This document shows, one piece after another, positions 54,882-63,789 of a stretch of 64,000 nucleotides of DNA (the stretch's first letter is position 1; every line of letters begins with the position of its first letter). The translations under genes were made by a program, and so were the position numbers. The DNA lies in the NCBI RefSeq assembly GCF_039525035.1, contig NZ_BAAAHE010000024.1:1-64000 (forward strand). The letters run 5' to 3'. The notes beneath the pieces are model-generated. The model was not told the origin of the DNA, made no database searches, and worked only from the letters and a program-made list of their open reading frames with translations. Source of the DNA: Sporichthya brevicatena (lineage in GTDB: Bacteria; Actinomycetota; Actinomycetes; Sporichthyales; Sporichthyaceae).

Positions 54882-56324
54882 GTGGCACGGGTGGTGGTGA
54901 TCGGCGCGGGGCTCTCGGGGCTCGCGGCCGCGCTGCGTCTCGCCCGGCTCAAGCACGACGTGGTCGTCTGCGAGCGCGCGGACGGACCCGGCGGGCAGGC
55001 CGGCCGGTTCGAGCGGGACGGCTTCGGCTTCGACACCGGCCCGACGCTCGTGCAGCTCCCCGCGGGGTACCGCGACCTGTTCCGCAAGACTGGCAAGACG
55101 ACGCCGCTGGAGAGCGTGCTCGACCTCGTGCCGGTGGACCCGGCGATGCGCTGGCAGTTCGCGGACGGCACACGCATCGACATCCCGAACGCCACGCGCG
55201 CCGGGACGATGGAGGCGATCGCCGCCGGGCTCGGCACGACCGCCGCGGAGGACTGGGACACCTTCCTCGCCACCGGCAGCGACCTGTGGGCGACGTTCCG
55301 GCAGGGATTCGTCAACGCCCCGCCGACCTCCCGCCTGCAGGCGCTGCGGACGAGGACCGGTCGGGCGTGGCTCTCCGCACTGACGCCGCAGAAGACCCTC
55401 CACGACCTGATGAAGCGTCAGCTCCGCGACCCCCGCCTGCGCGCCGTCGGCGGTTCGTACGCGCTGCGGCTCGGGTCCGACCCTCGCCGAGCGGCCACGG
55501 CCGTCGCCGTCTGGCCGGCGATGGAGCACACCTTCGGAACGTGGCGCGTCGTCGGCGGGATCCGGCTGCTCGTCGACGCCACCGCCGAGCGGGCGGAGAA
55601 GCGCGGCGCCGAGATCCGCTACGGCACCGCGGTCGCCGGGATCGAGCACGACGGCGGCACCGTCCGGGGCGTTCGCCTGGCCGACGGCAGCACGCTGCCC
55701 GCCGACATCGTCGTCTCCGCGGTGGACGCCTCACTCACCGCCGAGTTCCTCGCCCGCCGCCCCCGCACGGCGGAGCGCAGCGCCTCCGCCTTCACCCTGT
55801 CCCTCGCGCTCGACGGCACGGCTGACCAACTGCCCACGATGTCGTTCGGCCTGGACCCGGTCGCAGAACTCGTGGAGGTGTTCGACGCCGGTCGCCCGCC
55901 CGCCGACCCGACGCTGTTCCTCACCCCGGCCGACGCCCCCGCGGGCGCGAGCGCTCTGACCGTCAGCGTGGTGACGCCCCGTCACGGAACCGCCAAGGGC
56001 GAGGTGGACTGGACCGCGGCGCAGACCGAGGCGTACGCGCGGCACCTCCTCGGCGTCCTCGACAACCGGGGCTTCGACGTCTCCGCCCGACTCCACTGGT
56101 TCGAGGCCCACACGCCCGCCGACGTCGAACGCCGCTCCGGCTCCCCCGGCGGTGCGCTCGGGGGCGCGGCGCTGCACGGCCTCAAGGGTGCCGTCTTCCG
56201 CCCGGCGAACACGACCGACGTCGCCGGCCTCTACCAGGTCGGCGGGTCCGCCCACCCCGGTCCCGGCCTCGCGTTCGCGCCGCTCGGGTCGGCGCTGGTG
56301 GCGGAGACGATCGGCAAGGCCTGA
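54882..56324 (+). CDS. CrtI/CrtD-like carotenoid desaturase
   Basis: A 480-residue FAD protein. The nucleotide motif is VVIGAGLSGLAAALRLARL with GGQAGRF, then DTGPTLVQLP as in carotenoid desaturases, and the C-terminal flavin motif YQVGGSAHPGPGLAFAPLG. It is clearly distinct from the CrtI at 59498. Next to cruF it may be the 3,4-desaturase (CrtD-like) acting on a 1'-hydroxylated end, but a further desaturase or oxidase is possible. Confidence 0.8.
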   Translation: MARVVVIGAGLSGLAAALRLARLKHDVVVCERADGPGGQAGRFERDGFGFDTGPTLVQLPAGYRDLFRKTGKTTPLESVLDLVPVDPAMRWQFADGTRIDIPNATRAGTMEAIAAGLGTTAAEDWDTFLATGSDLWATFRQGFVNAPPTSRLQALRTRTGRAWLSALTPQKTLHDLMKRQLRDPRLRAVGGSYALRLGSDPRRAATAVAVWPAMEHTFGTWRVVGGIRLLVDATAERAEKRGAEIRYGTAVAGIEHDGGTVRGVRLADGSTLPADIVVSAVDASLTAEFLARRPRTAERSASAFTLSLALDGTADQLPTMSFGLDPVAELVEVFDAGRPPADPTLFLTPADAPAGASALTVSVVTPRHGTAKGEVDWTAAQTEAYARHLLGVLDNRGFDVSARLHWFEAHTPADVERRSGSPGGALGGAALHGLKGAVFRPANTTDVAGLYQVGGSAHPGPGLAFAPLGSALVAETIGKA

Positions 56325-56632
56325 GCCGGGGCCACCCAGCCGGCACACCCGGCGTTAAACGCCGAGATCGCCGGTGATCCAGCCCCCTCAGCAGGATCAA
56401 CAGCGATCTCGGGACGTCTCACGCGTCCCGACCCGGCGGTGCACCCCGACGGGCCGGACGCGCTCGATCTCCGTCAGGAACCCGGACCCGGTCGCGCGAG
56501 CGGTAGCGCGCCGTCCCCGAATGTCCTGCCGTGGAAGAAAGAATCCCCTTCCCACCGGCCTGCGACATCATCCGGAGGGGCGGACCCGATTCCGTCGTGC
56601 GGACGGACTCCGCTCATCCGTTCGGACGATGG
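56325..56632. other. 308-bp convergent intergenic region
   Basis: Between the desaturase and the CDP-alcohol phosphotransferase genes. It contains a 13-nt palindrome GGCGTTAAACGCC (56351-56363) and, overlapping it, an 18-bp-arm inverted repeat (56363-56411). The rest (56412-56632) shows no ORF with bias or start signals. Confidence 0.5.
56363..56411. terminator. imperfect inverted repeat between convergent genes
   Basis: Arms 56363-56380 and 56394-56411 match at 16 of 18 positions around a 13-nt loop (CGAGATCGCC... with ...GCGATCTCG). Its place between convergent genes suggests a terminator or a dispersed palindromic element. Confidence 0.55.
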
Positions 56633-57325
56633 CTAGGAACCCGCCGCCGTCCCGCCCGGCCGTAGCGCGTGGCGCAGCGCGCGACCGAGCTGGGCGAGGC
56701 CGACGAGCCCGAGCGCGAGCCAGAGCACCGCGCCGCAGAACGCGGCGATCTCGGCGTCGAACTCCCCGACCGAGTTCTGCCCGAGCAGGCCCACGGTGAG
56801 CAGGCCGAGGACGGTCGCGATCACACGGGTCGGCCGCTCGGCCACGGTCACGACGAGGATGTCGGTCAGGCCGCCGGCGCCGGCCCGGGCGCGGGCGTAC
56901 TCCTGGAGCCAACTGCTCGCCACCGCACCCGCGCACACCGGACCCGGCGCGCCCGCCTCGTACAGGGCGATGCCGAAGAACACCTCCGCCAGCCGGTCCC
57001 CGAGCGAGTCGACGAGGTGACCCCACCGGCTCGCACGCCCGGTCATCACCGCGACCGCTCCGTCGACGCCGTCGAGCACGGCCGAGACGAGGACGAGCGC
57101 GGCGGCGAGCAGACAGAGCCGGGGGTCGCCGCCGGCCAGGACCGCCGCCACCCCCGCGCACGCGACCGCGACCGCTGTCAACGCGTCGGGGTGCACACCC
57201 CGCAGCGGCAGCGCGACGCGGTGGACGAGGGCGAACCAGCCACGCTCAGCGCGACCCCCGCGGCTCGGGTCGTGGCCACCGTGTCCGGCGGCCCACGCGG
57301 CGAGGTACTCCTCGCGCGAGGTCAT
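56633..57325 (-). CDS. CDP-alcohol phosphatidyltransferase family protein
   Basis: A 230-residue membrane enzyme with five or six helices. The CDP-alcohol motif D-x2-DG-x2-AR-x8-G-x3-D-x3-D appears as DGVDGAV...GHLVDSLGD: both Asp pairs and both Gly are kept, but the usual Arg is Val. It may still transfer an alcohol phosphate to make a phospholipid, or be altered. Unlinked in function to the carotenoid genes. Confidence 0.75.
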   Translation of the reverse strand: MTSREEYLAAWAAGHGGHDPSRGGRAERGWFALVHRVALPLRGVHPDALTAVAVACAGVAAVLAGGDPRLCLLAAALVLVSAVLDGVDGAVAVMTGRASRWGHLVDSLGDRLAEVFFGIALYEAGAPGPVCAGAVASSWLQEYARARAGAGGLTDILVVTVAERPTRVIATVLGLLTVGLLGQNSVGEFDAEIAAFCGAVLWLALGLVGLAQLGRALRHALRPGGTAAGS

Positions 57326-57338
57326 GACGCGGTGTCAG

Positions 57339-58277
57339 TCATGACGTGGTGTCAGTTCGCGCGGGACCGAGCCCGAGCGCCTGGTAGATCTGCAGGGTCG
57401 AGGTCGAACGGTTGAGCGTGTAGAAGTGCAGGCCGGGCGCGCCGCCGTCGAGCAGCTTCGAGCACAGCTCGGTGGCGAACTCGACGCCGATCCGCCGGAC
57501 CTCGGCCGGGTCGTCCGCGACGGCCTGCAGCCGCTCGGCGAGGGCCGCCGGGAAGGCCGCACCCGACAGCTCTGCGAAGCGCTGGATCTGCGAGAGGTTC
57601 GTGACCGGCATGATCCCCGGCAGGATCGGGATGGTGCAGCCGTGAGCGCCCGCGCGGTCGACGAGACGGAAGTAGTCGTCGGCGTCGAAGAAGAACTGCG
57701 TGACCGCGAAATCGGCGCCGGCCGCGGCCTTGAGCGCCAGGTACTTGGCGTCCGAGTCCAGGTCGGGCGACTCGGGGTGGCCCTCCGGGAACGCGGCGAC
57801 GCCGACGCAGAAGTCGCCGAGCTCCCGCAGCAGGCGGACGAGTTCGTCGGCGTGCTCCAGCCCCTCCGGGTGCGACTCCCAGGGCGCGCCCGGCCCACCG
57901 GGCGGGTCGCCGCGCAGCGCGAGGACGTTGCGGATGCCCGCGCCGGCGAAGCTGCCGATGACCGACCGCAGGTCGGCCCGCGAGGAGCTCACGCACGTGA
58001 GGTGACCGACGGCGGTCAGCGTCGTCTCGGTCGCGATCCGCTCGACGATGCGGACCGTGCGGTCCCGCGTCGACCCGCCGGCCCCGTAGGTGACGGACAC
58101 GAACGTCGGCGCCAGCGGCTCGAGCTGACGGATCGTCTCGAACAGCGTCCGCTCGCCCTCGTCGGTCTTCGGCGGGAAGAACTCGAACGAGTACGACCGG
58201 CCGCCGCTCGCGAGCAGGTCGCGCAGCGTCGCGCCGAGCGTGGACCCCGCGGGTCGCGGGCCGGATCCGGTCGTCAT
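57339..58277 (-). CDS. metF: 5,10-methylenetetrahydrofolate reductase
   Basis: A 312-residue FAD enzyme that makes 5-methyl-THF for methionine synthesis. Family motifs include SFEFFPPKT, VTYGAGGS, HLTCVSSS, ALRGDPP and QFFFDADDY, with the C-terminal LNRS. The ATG has TAGCCT nine bases upstream. It is 13 bp after the phosphotransferase start, on the same strand, and divergent from the GGPP synthase. Confidence 0.94.
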   Translation of the reverse strand: MTTGSGPRPAGSTLGATLRDLLASGGRSYSFEFFPPKTDEGERTLFETIRQLEPLAPTFVSVTYGAGGSTRDRTVRIVERIATETTLTAVGHLTCVSSSRADLRSVIGSFAGAGIRNVLALRGDPPGGPGAPWESHPEGLEHADELVRLLRELGDFCVGVAAFPEGHPESPDLDSDAKYLALKAAAGADFAVTQFFFDADDYFRLVDRAGAHGCTIPILPGIMPVTNLSQIQRFAELSGAAFPAALAERLQAVADDPAEVRRIGVEFATELCSKLLDGGAPGLHFYTLNRSTSTLQIYQALGLGPARTDTTS

Positions 58278-58412
58278 AGTGGACCCAGGCTAGCGATCGG
58301 GCTACGCCCGGACCGTGCGGTCCGCGCCCGAGGACCGGCCCGTGACCTGCACCACTTTTTCCTCGACTTCCTCCTCGACCTGAGAACGAGCGACCGGACG
58401 GAGTTGCCCGCC

Positions 58413-59501
58413 ATGACCGCCGTGGACCCGGCCGATCTGCGCGAGCGGGTGTCCGCACGACTCTCGGCGCACCTCGAGCAGCGGGCCGGCCTCGTGACCG
58501 CCCTCGGGCCCGAGCTCGAGGCACCGGTCGCGGTCCTGCGCGAGCTGACCACCGGCGGCAAGCTGCTGCGCCCCGCGTTCTGCTACTGGGGCCACCGCGC
58601 CGCCGGCGCACCGGACGGCGACGGGATCGTCGCCGCGGCGGCCGCGCTCGAGCTGCTCCACGTCAGCGCGCTGGTCCACGACGACGTCATGGACGGCTCC
58701 GACCGTCGCCGCGGCCGGCCCTCGGCCCACCGCCAGTTCGAGCAGCTGCACCGCACCGCCGGCTGGGCCGGGGCGCCGGAGGGCTTCGGGTACGGCGCCG
58801 CGATCCTGCTGGGCGACCTCGTCCTCGCCTGGTCCGACGAACTGCTGCGCGGTTGCGGTCTGCCCGCCGACCGCGTCGCCGCGGGCATCGCGGTCTTCGA
58901 GGCCATGCGCACCGAGGTCATCGCCGGCCAGTACCTCGACCTCGTCGCCCAGTCCGCCGGGGACGACCCGACCGGGTCTGCCGACGGGGCCGCGCTCTCC
59001 CGCGCCCTGCGCGTCCTGCGCTACAAGACCGCGAAGTACTCCGTCGAGCGGCCGCTGCAGCTCGGGGCGACCCTGGCCGGGGCGGAACCGGCACTGGTCG
59101 AGGCGTTCTCCGCCTTCGGCATCCCGCTCGGGGAGGCGTTCCAGCTCCGCGACGACCTCCTCGGGGTCTTCGGCGACCCGGAGCGCACCGGCAAGCCGGC
59201 CGGCGACGACCTGCGCGAGGGCAAGCGCACCGTCCTCGTCGCGACCGCGATGTCCGCTGCCGACGACGCCGACCGCACCACGCTGCGCACCCTGCTCGGC
59301 GACCCGGAGCTCGACGCCGCCGGCGTGGAGCAGCTGCGCGGGGTGCTCGTCCGCAGCGGCGCGGTGGACGAGGTCGAGAAGATGATCGAGCGCCTCACCA
59401 CCCAGGCGGTCGACGCACTGGCCGAGGCGCCCATCGTCGATCCGACGGCGCGTCAGGTTCTCGCCGACCTCGTGGTCGCGGCGACGCAGCGGCACGAATG
59501 A
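58413..59501 (+). CDS. geranylgeranyl diphosphate synthase (polyprenyl synthetase)
   Basis: A 362-residue all-helical prenyltransferase. The first Asp-rich motif is HDDVMDGSD, the second is LRDDLLGVFGD, and GGKLLRP binds diphosphate. Placement next to crtI and crtB fits GGPP supply for carotenoids, though the chain length it makes cannot be read with certainty from sequence. The ATG is weakly preceded by GGAG. Its stop overlaps crtI (ATGA). Confidence 0.9.
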   Translation: MTAVDPADLRERVSARLSAHLEQRAGLVTALGPELEAPVAVLRELTTGGKLLRPAFCYWGHRAAGAPDGDGIVAAAAALELLHVSALVHDDVMDGSDRRRGRPSAHRQFEQLHRTAGWAGAPEGFGYGAAILLGDLVLAWSDELLRGCGLPADRVAAGIAVFEAMRTEVIAGQYLDLVAQSAGDDPTGSADGAALSRALRVLRYKTAKYSVERPLQLGATLAGAEPALVEAFSAFGIPLGEAFQLRDDLLGVFGDPERTGKPAGDDLREGKRTVLVATAMSAADDADRTTLRTLLGDPELDAAGVEQLRGVLVRSGAVDEVEKMIERLTTQAVDALAEAPIVDPTARQVLADLVVAATQRHE

Positions 59502-61003
59502 GAACCGTCTCCGGACCGACCGACCGCGTCGTCGTGGTCGGCGCCGGTCTCGCGGGTCTGTCCGCCGCGCTCCGTCTCGCGGGCGCCGGGCGCGAGGTCG
59601 TCGTCCTCGAACGCGAGGACCTCCCGGGCGGACGGGCGGGGCGGCTCGACCGCGACGGCTACCGGTTCGACACGGGCCCGACGGTCCTGACGATGCCCGG
59701 CCTGGTCGCCGACGCGCTCGACTGCGTCGGTGAGGACCTCGACGACTGGCTGGACCTGCTGCCCCTCACCCCCGCGTACCGGGCCCGCTTCGCCGACGGG
59801 TCGTCGCTCGACGTCCACACCGACCCGGACGCGATGGCCGGCGCGATCACCGAGCTCTGCGGCCCGGCCGAGTCCGACGGGTACCGCCGCATGGTGCGCT
59901 GGCTGCACCGGCTCTACCGCTACGAGATGCGGGACTTCATCGACCGCAACGTCGACTCACCCCTCGGCCTGCTGACCCCCAACCTGGCCCGTCTGGTGGC
60001 CGCCGGCGGGTTCGGCCGCCTCGCCCCGCGCGTCGGGCGCTACCTGCGCGACGACCGCACCCGCCGGGTGTTCACCTTCCAGGCGATGTACGCGGGCCGG
60101 TCCCCCTACGACGCGCTCGCCCTGTACGCCGTCATCTCCTACATGGACACCGTGGCGGGCGTGTACTTCCCCCGGGGCGGGATGCACGCCCTGCCCGCCG
60201 CCCTCGCCGGTGCCGCGACCAAGCACGGCGTCGACATCCGTTACGGCACCGAGGTCGCCCGCGTCGAGCGCGCCGGCGGCCGGGCGGTCGCCGTCCACAC
60301 CGCCGCCGGCGAGCGCATCGCCTGCGACGCCCTCGTCCTCACCCCGGACCTGCCGACGGCCTGGCACACCCTGCTCGGCGGCGGACCGCGCCGGTTGAGC
60401 CGTCTGGGTTACTCGCCCTCGTGCGTGCTCCTGCTGGCGGGCTCCACCGCCACGTACCCGGACCGCGCCCACCACGAGATCACGTTCGGCACCGCGTGGC
60501 GCGAGACCTTCCGCGAGGTCATCAGCGACGGCCGGACCATGTCGGACCCCTCGTTCCTCGTGACCACGCCGAGCGCCTCGGACCCGACGCTCGCGCCCCC
60601 GGACCGGTCGTCGTACTACGTCCTGTTCCCCAGCCCGAACCTGACGGGCCGTCAGGACTGGTCGGTACGCCGGGACGCCTACGTCGAGCAGATGATCGGG
60701 ACACTGGAGTCGCGTGGCTATCCCGGGTTCGGTGCCGGCATCGAGGTGCGCGACGTGACCACCCCTGCGGACTGGGCCGCCCGCGGGATGGCCGCCGGGA
60801 CCCCTTTCGCCGCGGCGCACTCGTTCTCCCAGACCGGGCCGTTCCGTCCCCGCAACCTCGCCCGCGGGTGGGACAACGTCGTGTTCGCGGGCTCGGGGAC
60901 CGTTCCCGGGGTCGGGGTCCCCTGCGTCCTGATCTCCGGCCGGCTGGCCGCGGAACGCATCACCGGCCCGCAGCGCGAATATCGCTCGCGCGCCTGGCCG
61001 TGA
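59498..61003 (+). CDS. crtI: phytoene desaturase
   Basis: A 501-residue FAD enzyme that desaturates phytoene towards lycopene at the membrane. The N-terminal FAD motif is VVGAGLAGLSAALRLAGAG with LPGGRAGRL and DTGPTVLTMP; the C-terminal motif is FAGSGTVPGVGVPCVLISG, and YFPRGGMHALP is typical of CrtI. ATG overlaps the GGPP synthase stop. It ends 19 bp before the DUF5302 gene. Confidence 0.94.
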   Translation: MRTVSGPTDRVVVVGAGLAGLSAALRLAGAGREVVVLEREDLPGGRAGRLDRDGYRFDTGPTVLTMPGLVADALDCVGEDLDDWLDLLPLTPAYRARFADGSSLDVHTDPDAMAGAITELCGPAESDGYRRMVRWLHRLYRYEMRDFIDRNVDSPLGLLTPNLARLVAAGGFGRLAPRVGRYLRDDRTRRVFTFQAMYAGRSPYDALALYAVISYMDTVAGVYFPRGGMHALPAALAGAATKHGVDIRYGTEVARVERAGGRAVAVHTAAGERIACDALVLTPDLPTAWHTLLGGGPRRLSRLGYSPSCVLLLAGSTATYPDRAHHEITFGTAWRETFREVISDGRTMSDPSFLVTTPSASDPTLAPPDRSSYYVLFPSPNLTGRQDWSVRRDAYVEQMIGTLESRGYPGFGAGIEVRDVTTPADWAARGMAAGTPFAAAHSFSQTGPFRPRNLARGWDNVVFAGSGTVPGVGVPCVLISGRLAAERITGPQREYRSRAWP

Positions 61004-61022
61004 TCCGTGCGATGGTTGGCCC

Positions 61023-61253
61023 ATGACCGAGAACGAGACCCCCGAGAACGCCACCGCTGCCGACGAGACCGAGGAGCCGGTCGAGGACGTGTTCGCCGGG
61101 GACGACCCCAAGGCCAAGTTCCGCGAGGCCCTGGCCCGGAAGCACGGGGGCGGGGGCAAGACCTCCGAGAAGGCCGGCGGTGACTCGAAGGTTCACTCCG
61201 CGCACGGGCCCGCCAAGGCCCAGCGCACCTTCCGCCGCAAGTCCGGCGGCTGA
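61023..61253 (+). CDS. DUF5302 family small protein
   Basis: A 76-residue, highly charged protein, acidic at first (ENETPENATAADETEE) and basic at the end. The conserved core is KAKFREALARKHG with a final QRTFRRKSGG. Such proteins are found across actinobacteria with no known role; the composition suggests disorder. It is 31 bp from the convergent SGNH gene. Confidence 0.8.
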   Translation: MTENETPENATAADETEEPVEDVFAGDDPKAKFREALARKHGGGGKTSEKAGGDSKVHSAHGPAKAQRTFRRKSGG

Positions 61254-61284
61254 CCTAGCCGGCAGGGACAACCGGCCCGCCGGG

Positions 61285-62265
61285 TCAGGACCGCAGCAGC
61301 GCGACCAGCGCGTCGGCGACCGCGGCCTGACCGGCGGCGTTGGGGTGGACCGGGGCCGCCGGGGACAGCGGGATCGTCGGCTCGACCCAGCGGACCCCCG
61401 GGGCGGCGCACATGTCGTGCCCGAGGCTCGGGGTGTACGTGTCGAGGTAGGTGTTCTTCGTCTTCTCGGCGGCGGTCCTCAGCATCGCGTTGAGCTCGCG
61501 CTCGATCTCGTCGAGGAACTCCATGTCCTCGGCCGAGAACGGCACCCCGGCCGCGAGGCAGGCGAGCCGACCGGCCTCGGTGGTCGGCAGCAGGTTCGGG
61601 TAGCCGACGACGACGACCTTGGCCAGCGGCGCCTCGGCGCGGATGTTCTCCAGGGCCTGCTCGATCATCACGCCGGAGGCGGCGATGTCGTCGCGGAACT
61701 GCTCGCCGTAGCGGTCCCGGCAGGAGCTCCGCTCCTCCAGGGCGCCGGCGACGTCGCCCCCGAGGACGGCGCCCACCTTGCCCGCGCAGCCGGCGATCGC
61801 GGTCGCGAACAGGTCGTTGTCGTTACCGCCGATGCCGAGCGTGACCAGCGTGGTGTCCCGCGACAGGGAGTCGAGTTGGGCCCCGACGCCGGGAGCCTGC
61901 TCCTCGTAGAGCGCCATCGTGTCGGCCCCGCCGCAGCTGACGTCGGTGAGCTCGGCGCCCAGCGCCTTGGCGACCAGGTGCGGGTAGTTCGCCGCCGAGC
62001 GGCCGCAGACCGCCGGCGCGGCCGGGTCCACAGGCGGGACGCCGGGGGCGGAGGTGTAGGAGTCCCCCAGCGCGACGTAGCGCAGCGGGCCCGCCGGCAG
62101 GGCGTCGACCGGCGCGGCCGGGGCGGCCGTCGCGTCGGCGGCGACCTGCGTGACGGTGTCCTCGTCGCCCGGGCCGATCTCGTTGGCCACGGCGAACGGG
62201 ATCGCGACCGCGGCAGCCGCGACCACGGCGACGGCGACCGGCAGGAACCGGCGGGGACTGACCAT
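61285..62265 (-). CDS. exported SGNH/GDSL hydrolase
   Basis: A 326-residue secreted or anchored esterase/lipase. Residues 1-28 form a signal or anchor (PRR, hydrophobic core). The SGNH blocks are GDSYTS (block I Ser), a Gly in the SCGGADT region (block II), GGNDND (block III Asn) and VHPNAAG (block V His). Several Cys pairs suggest disulfides, as in Streptomyces lipases. The ATG is six bases after TACCGT. Divergent from the zinc-ribbon gene. Confidence 0.9.
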   Translation of the reverse strand: MVSPRRFLPVAVAVVAAAAVAIPFAVANEIGPGDEDTVTQVAADATAAPAAPVDALPAGPLRYVALGDSYTSAPGVPPVDPAAPAVCGRSAANYPHLVAKALGAELTDVSCGGADTMALYEEQAPGVGAQLDSLSRDTTLVTLGIGGNDNDLFATAIAGCAGKVGAVLGGDVAGALEERSSCRDRYGEQFRDDIAASGVMIEQALENIRAEAPLAKVVVVGYPNLLPTTEAGRLACLAAGVPFSAEDMEFLDEIERELNAMLRTAAEKTKNTYLDTYTPSLGHDMCAAPGVRWVEPTIPLSPAAPVHPNAAGQAAVADALVALLRS

Positions 62266-62271
62266 GGCGGG

Positions 62272-62277
62272 ACGGTA
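62272..62277 (-). promoter_or_regulatory. -10 box of leaderless SGNH hydrolase promoter
   Basis: TACCGT on the minus strand, six bases before the ATG at 62265; no Shine-Dalgarno sequence. Confidence 0.5.
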
Positions 62278-62363
62278 ACGCGCCGACCCCACGGGCGGAG
62301 GCGGAATGGCCAGGCTTTTCCCAGGTTCGGGAACACCGGGCCGGTGCCCTTCGTTCGCCTGCC

Positions 62364-62687
62364 GTGACCGCTTTGACCTGCCCCAAGTGCCAGGCCGAGA
62401 TGCGCAGCTACGAGCGCAACGGCGTGACCATCGACCAGTGCGCCGACTGTCGGGGGATCTTCCTCGACCGCGGCGAGCTGGAGCGCCTGATCGACGCCGA
62501 GGCCGGCTACTACGAGAAGCAGGCCCGGGAGCCGGAGCGGCCCCGTCAGCCCGAGCCCCGCTACCAGGGGCCCCGCGACGAGGAGCGCCGGTACGACGAG
62601 CGCAAGTACGACACCGACGAGCACAAGTACTACGGCGGCTACCGGAAGAAGAAGCGGCACTCCTTTCTCTCCGAGCTGTTCGACTGA
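62364..62687 (+). CDS. TFIIB-type zinc-ribbon protein
   Basis: A 107-residue protein of the zf-TFIIB family. The zinc ribbon uses CPKC near residue 6 and CADC near residue 27, followed by the family run GIFLDRGELERLI. The tail is Arg/Glu/Tyr-rich and ends KKRHSFLSELFD. Relatives are of unknown function. GTG start. A perfect 14-bp hairpin begins three bases after the stop. Confidence 0.85.
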   Translation: MTALTCPKCQAEMRSYERNGVTIDQCADCRGIFLDRGELERLIDAEAGYYEKQAREPERPRQPEPRYQGPRDEERRYDERKYDTDEHKYYGGYRKKKRHSFLSELFD

Positions 62688-62689
62688 CG

Positions 62690-62728
62690 GCCGACGGCCG
62701 CCCTACCGGGGACCGGGCGGCCGTCGGC
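62690..62728 (+). terminator. hairpin after the zinc-ribbon gene
   Basis: Perfect 14-bp arms at 62690-62703 and 62715-62728 with an 11-nt loop. It begins three bases after the stop and ends 43 bp before the crtB promoter, which it should insulate. No T-run. Confidence 0.75.
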
Positions 62729-62771
62729 GTACCCCGCCGGCGCACCCCGTCAGCGGTTCGGCGCGGCCGAT

Positions 62772-62777
62772 TACCCT
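62772..62777 (+). promoter_or_regulatory. -10 box of leaderless crtB promoter
   Basis: TACCCT lies seven bases before the ATG at 62785 and the intervening bases hold no Shine-Dalgarno sequence, so crtB has its own promoter and is not read from the crtI operon. Confidence 0.55.
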
Positions 62778-62784
62778 GCAGGCC

Positions 62785-63789
62785 ATGTCGTCCCGCGCTG
62801 CTCTGGACGCGGCCGGGATCACCGACCCCGCGTTGCGGCGGTCCTACCTGCGCTGCCGGGAGCTGCACGCCCGGTACGGCCGGACGTACTACCTCGCGAC
62901 GCTCCTGCTCCCGCCGGCGCGGCGCCCCTACGTCTGGGCGCTCTACGGCTTCGCCCGCTGCGCGGACGAGCTCGTCGACGACCTCGGCACGCTCGCCGGC
63001 CCGGCCGACGCCCGCGCGGAGCGCTTCGAGGCGTGGGCGACCGCGCGCCGGGCGGAGTTCGAGCGCGGCGCCAGCGACGACGAGATCGGCCGCGCCGCGG
63101 TGCACACGGCCCGCACCTGGGGCATCCCGATCGAGCACACCGACGCGTTCCTCGACTCGATGCGCGCCGACCTGACGGTGGCGACGTACCCGACCTTCGC
63201 CGACCTCGACGCGTACATGCACGGCTCGGCGGCGGTGATCGGCCTGCAGATGCTGCCGCTGCTGCGCCCCGCCGACCCGGCGGCCGCCGCGGAGCCGGCG
63301 CGAGCCCTGGGGATCGCCTTCCAGCTCACCAACTTCATCCGCGACGTCGGCGAGGACCTGGAGCGGGGACGCCTGTACCTGCCGCTGGAGGACCTCGCGT
63401 CGTTCGGCGTCACGCGGGCGGAGCTGGAACGCGGGGAGCACACCCCGGCCGTCCGCGACCTGATGGCGTTTCAGGTTCAGCGGGCCCGGGACTGGTACGC
63501 CGCCGCCGCACCCGGGGTCGCGATGCTGCACCCCGACAGCCGGCCCGCGATCGCCGCCGCCACGCGGCTCTACGCCGGGATCCTCGACGAGGTCGAGGGC
63601 AACGACTACCGCGTGCTGGACCGCCGCGCCCGCGTCGGCCTGGGCACCCGGTTGCGCGTGGGCGCCGGGGCCTACGTCCGCGCCCGGCGGGCCTGGCGCT
63701 CGTCCAGCCAGGTGCCCAGCCAGGTCCAGACCCCGAGCGTCCAGAGCACGAGCGCGAACCCGAACAGCAGGTCCTCCACCGGCGCGTAG
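62785..63789 (+). CDS. crtB: phytoene synthase
   Basis: A 334-residue squalene/phytoene synthase that condenses two GGPP to phytoene. The Asp-rich sites are ADELVDDLG and RDVGEDLERGRLYLP, with the substrate Tyr in FARCADE and QLTNF. The conserved part ends near residue 296; the last 38 residues (SSSQVPSQVQTPSV...) are low-complexity and lie antisense to the lycopene-cyclase gene, so the stop may have drifted. The first step of the carotenoid branch. Confidence 0.94.
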   Translation: MSSRAALDAAGITDPALRRSYLRCRELHARYGRTYYLATLLLPPARRPYVWALYGFARCADELVDDLGTLAGPADARAERFEAWATARRAEFERGASDDEIGRAAVHTARTWGIPIEHTDAFLDSMRADLTVATYPTFADLDAYMHGSAAVIGLQMLPLLRPADPAAAAEPARALGIAFQLTNFIRDVGEDLERGRLYLPLEDLASFGVTRAELERGEHTPAVRDLMAFQVQRARDWYAAAAPGVAMLHPDSRPAIAAATRLYAGILDEVEGNDYRVLDRRARVGLGTRLRVGAGAYVRARRAWRSSSQVPSQVQTPSVQSTSANPNSRSSTGA

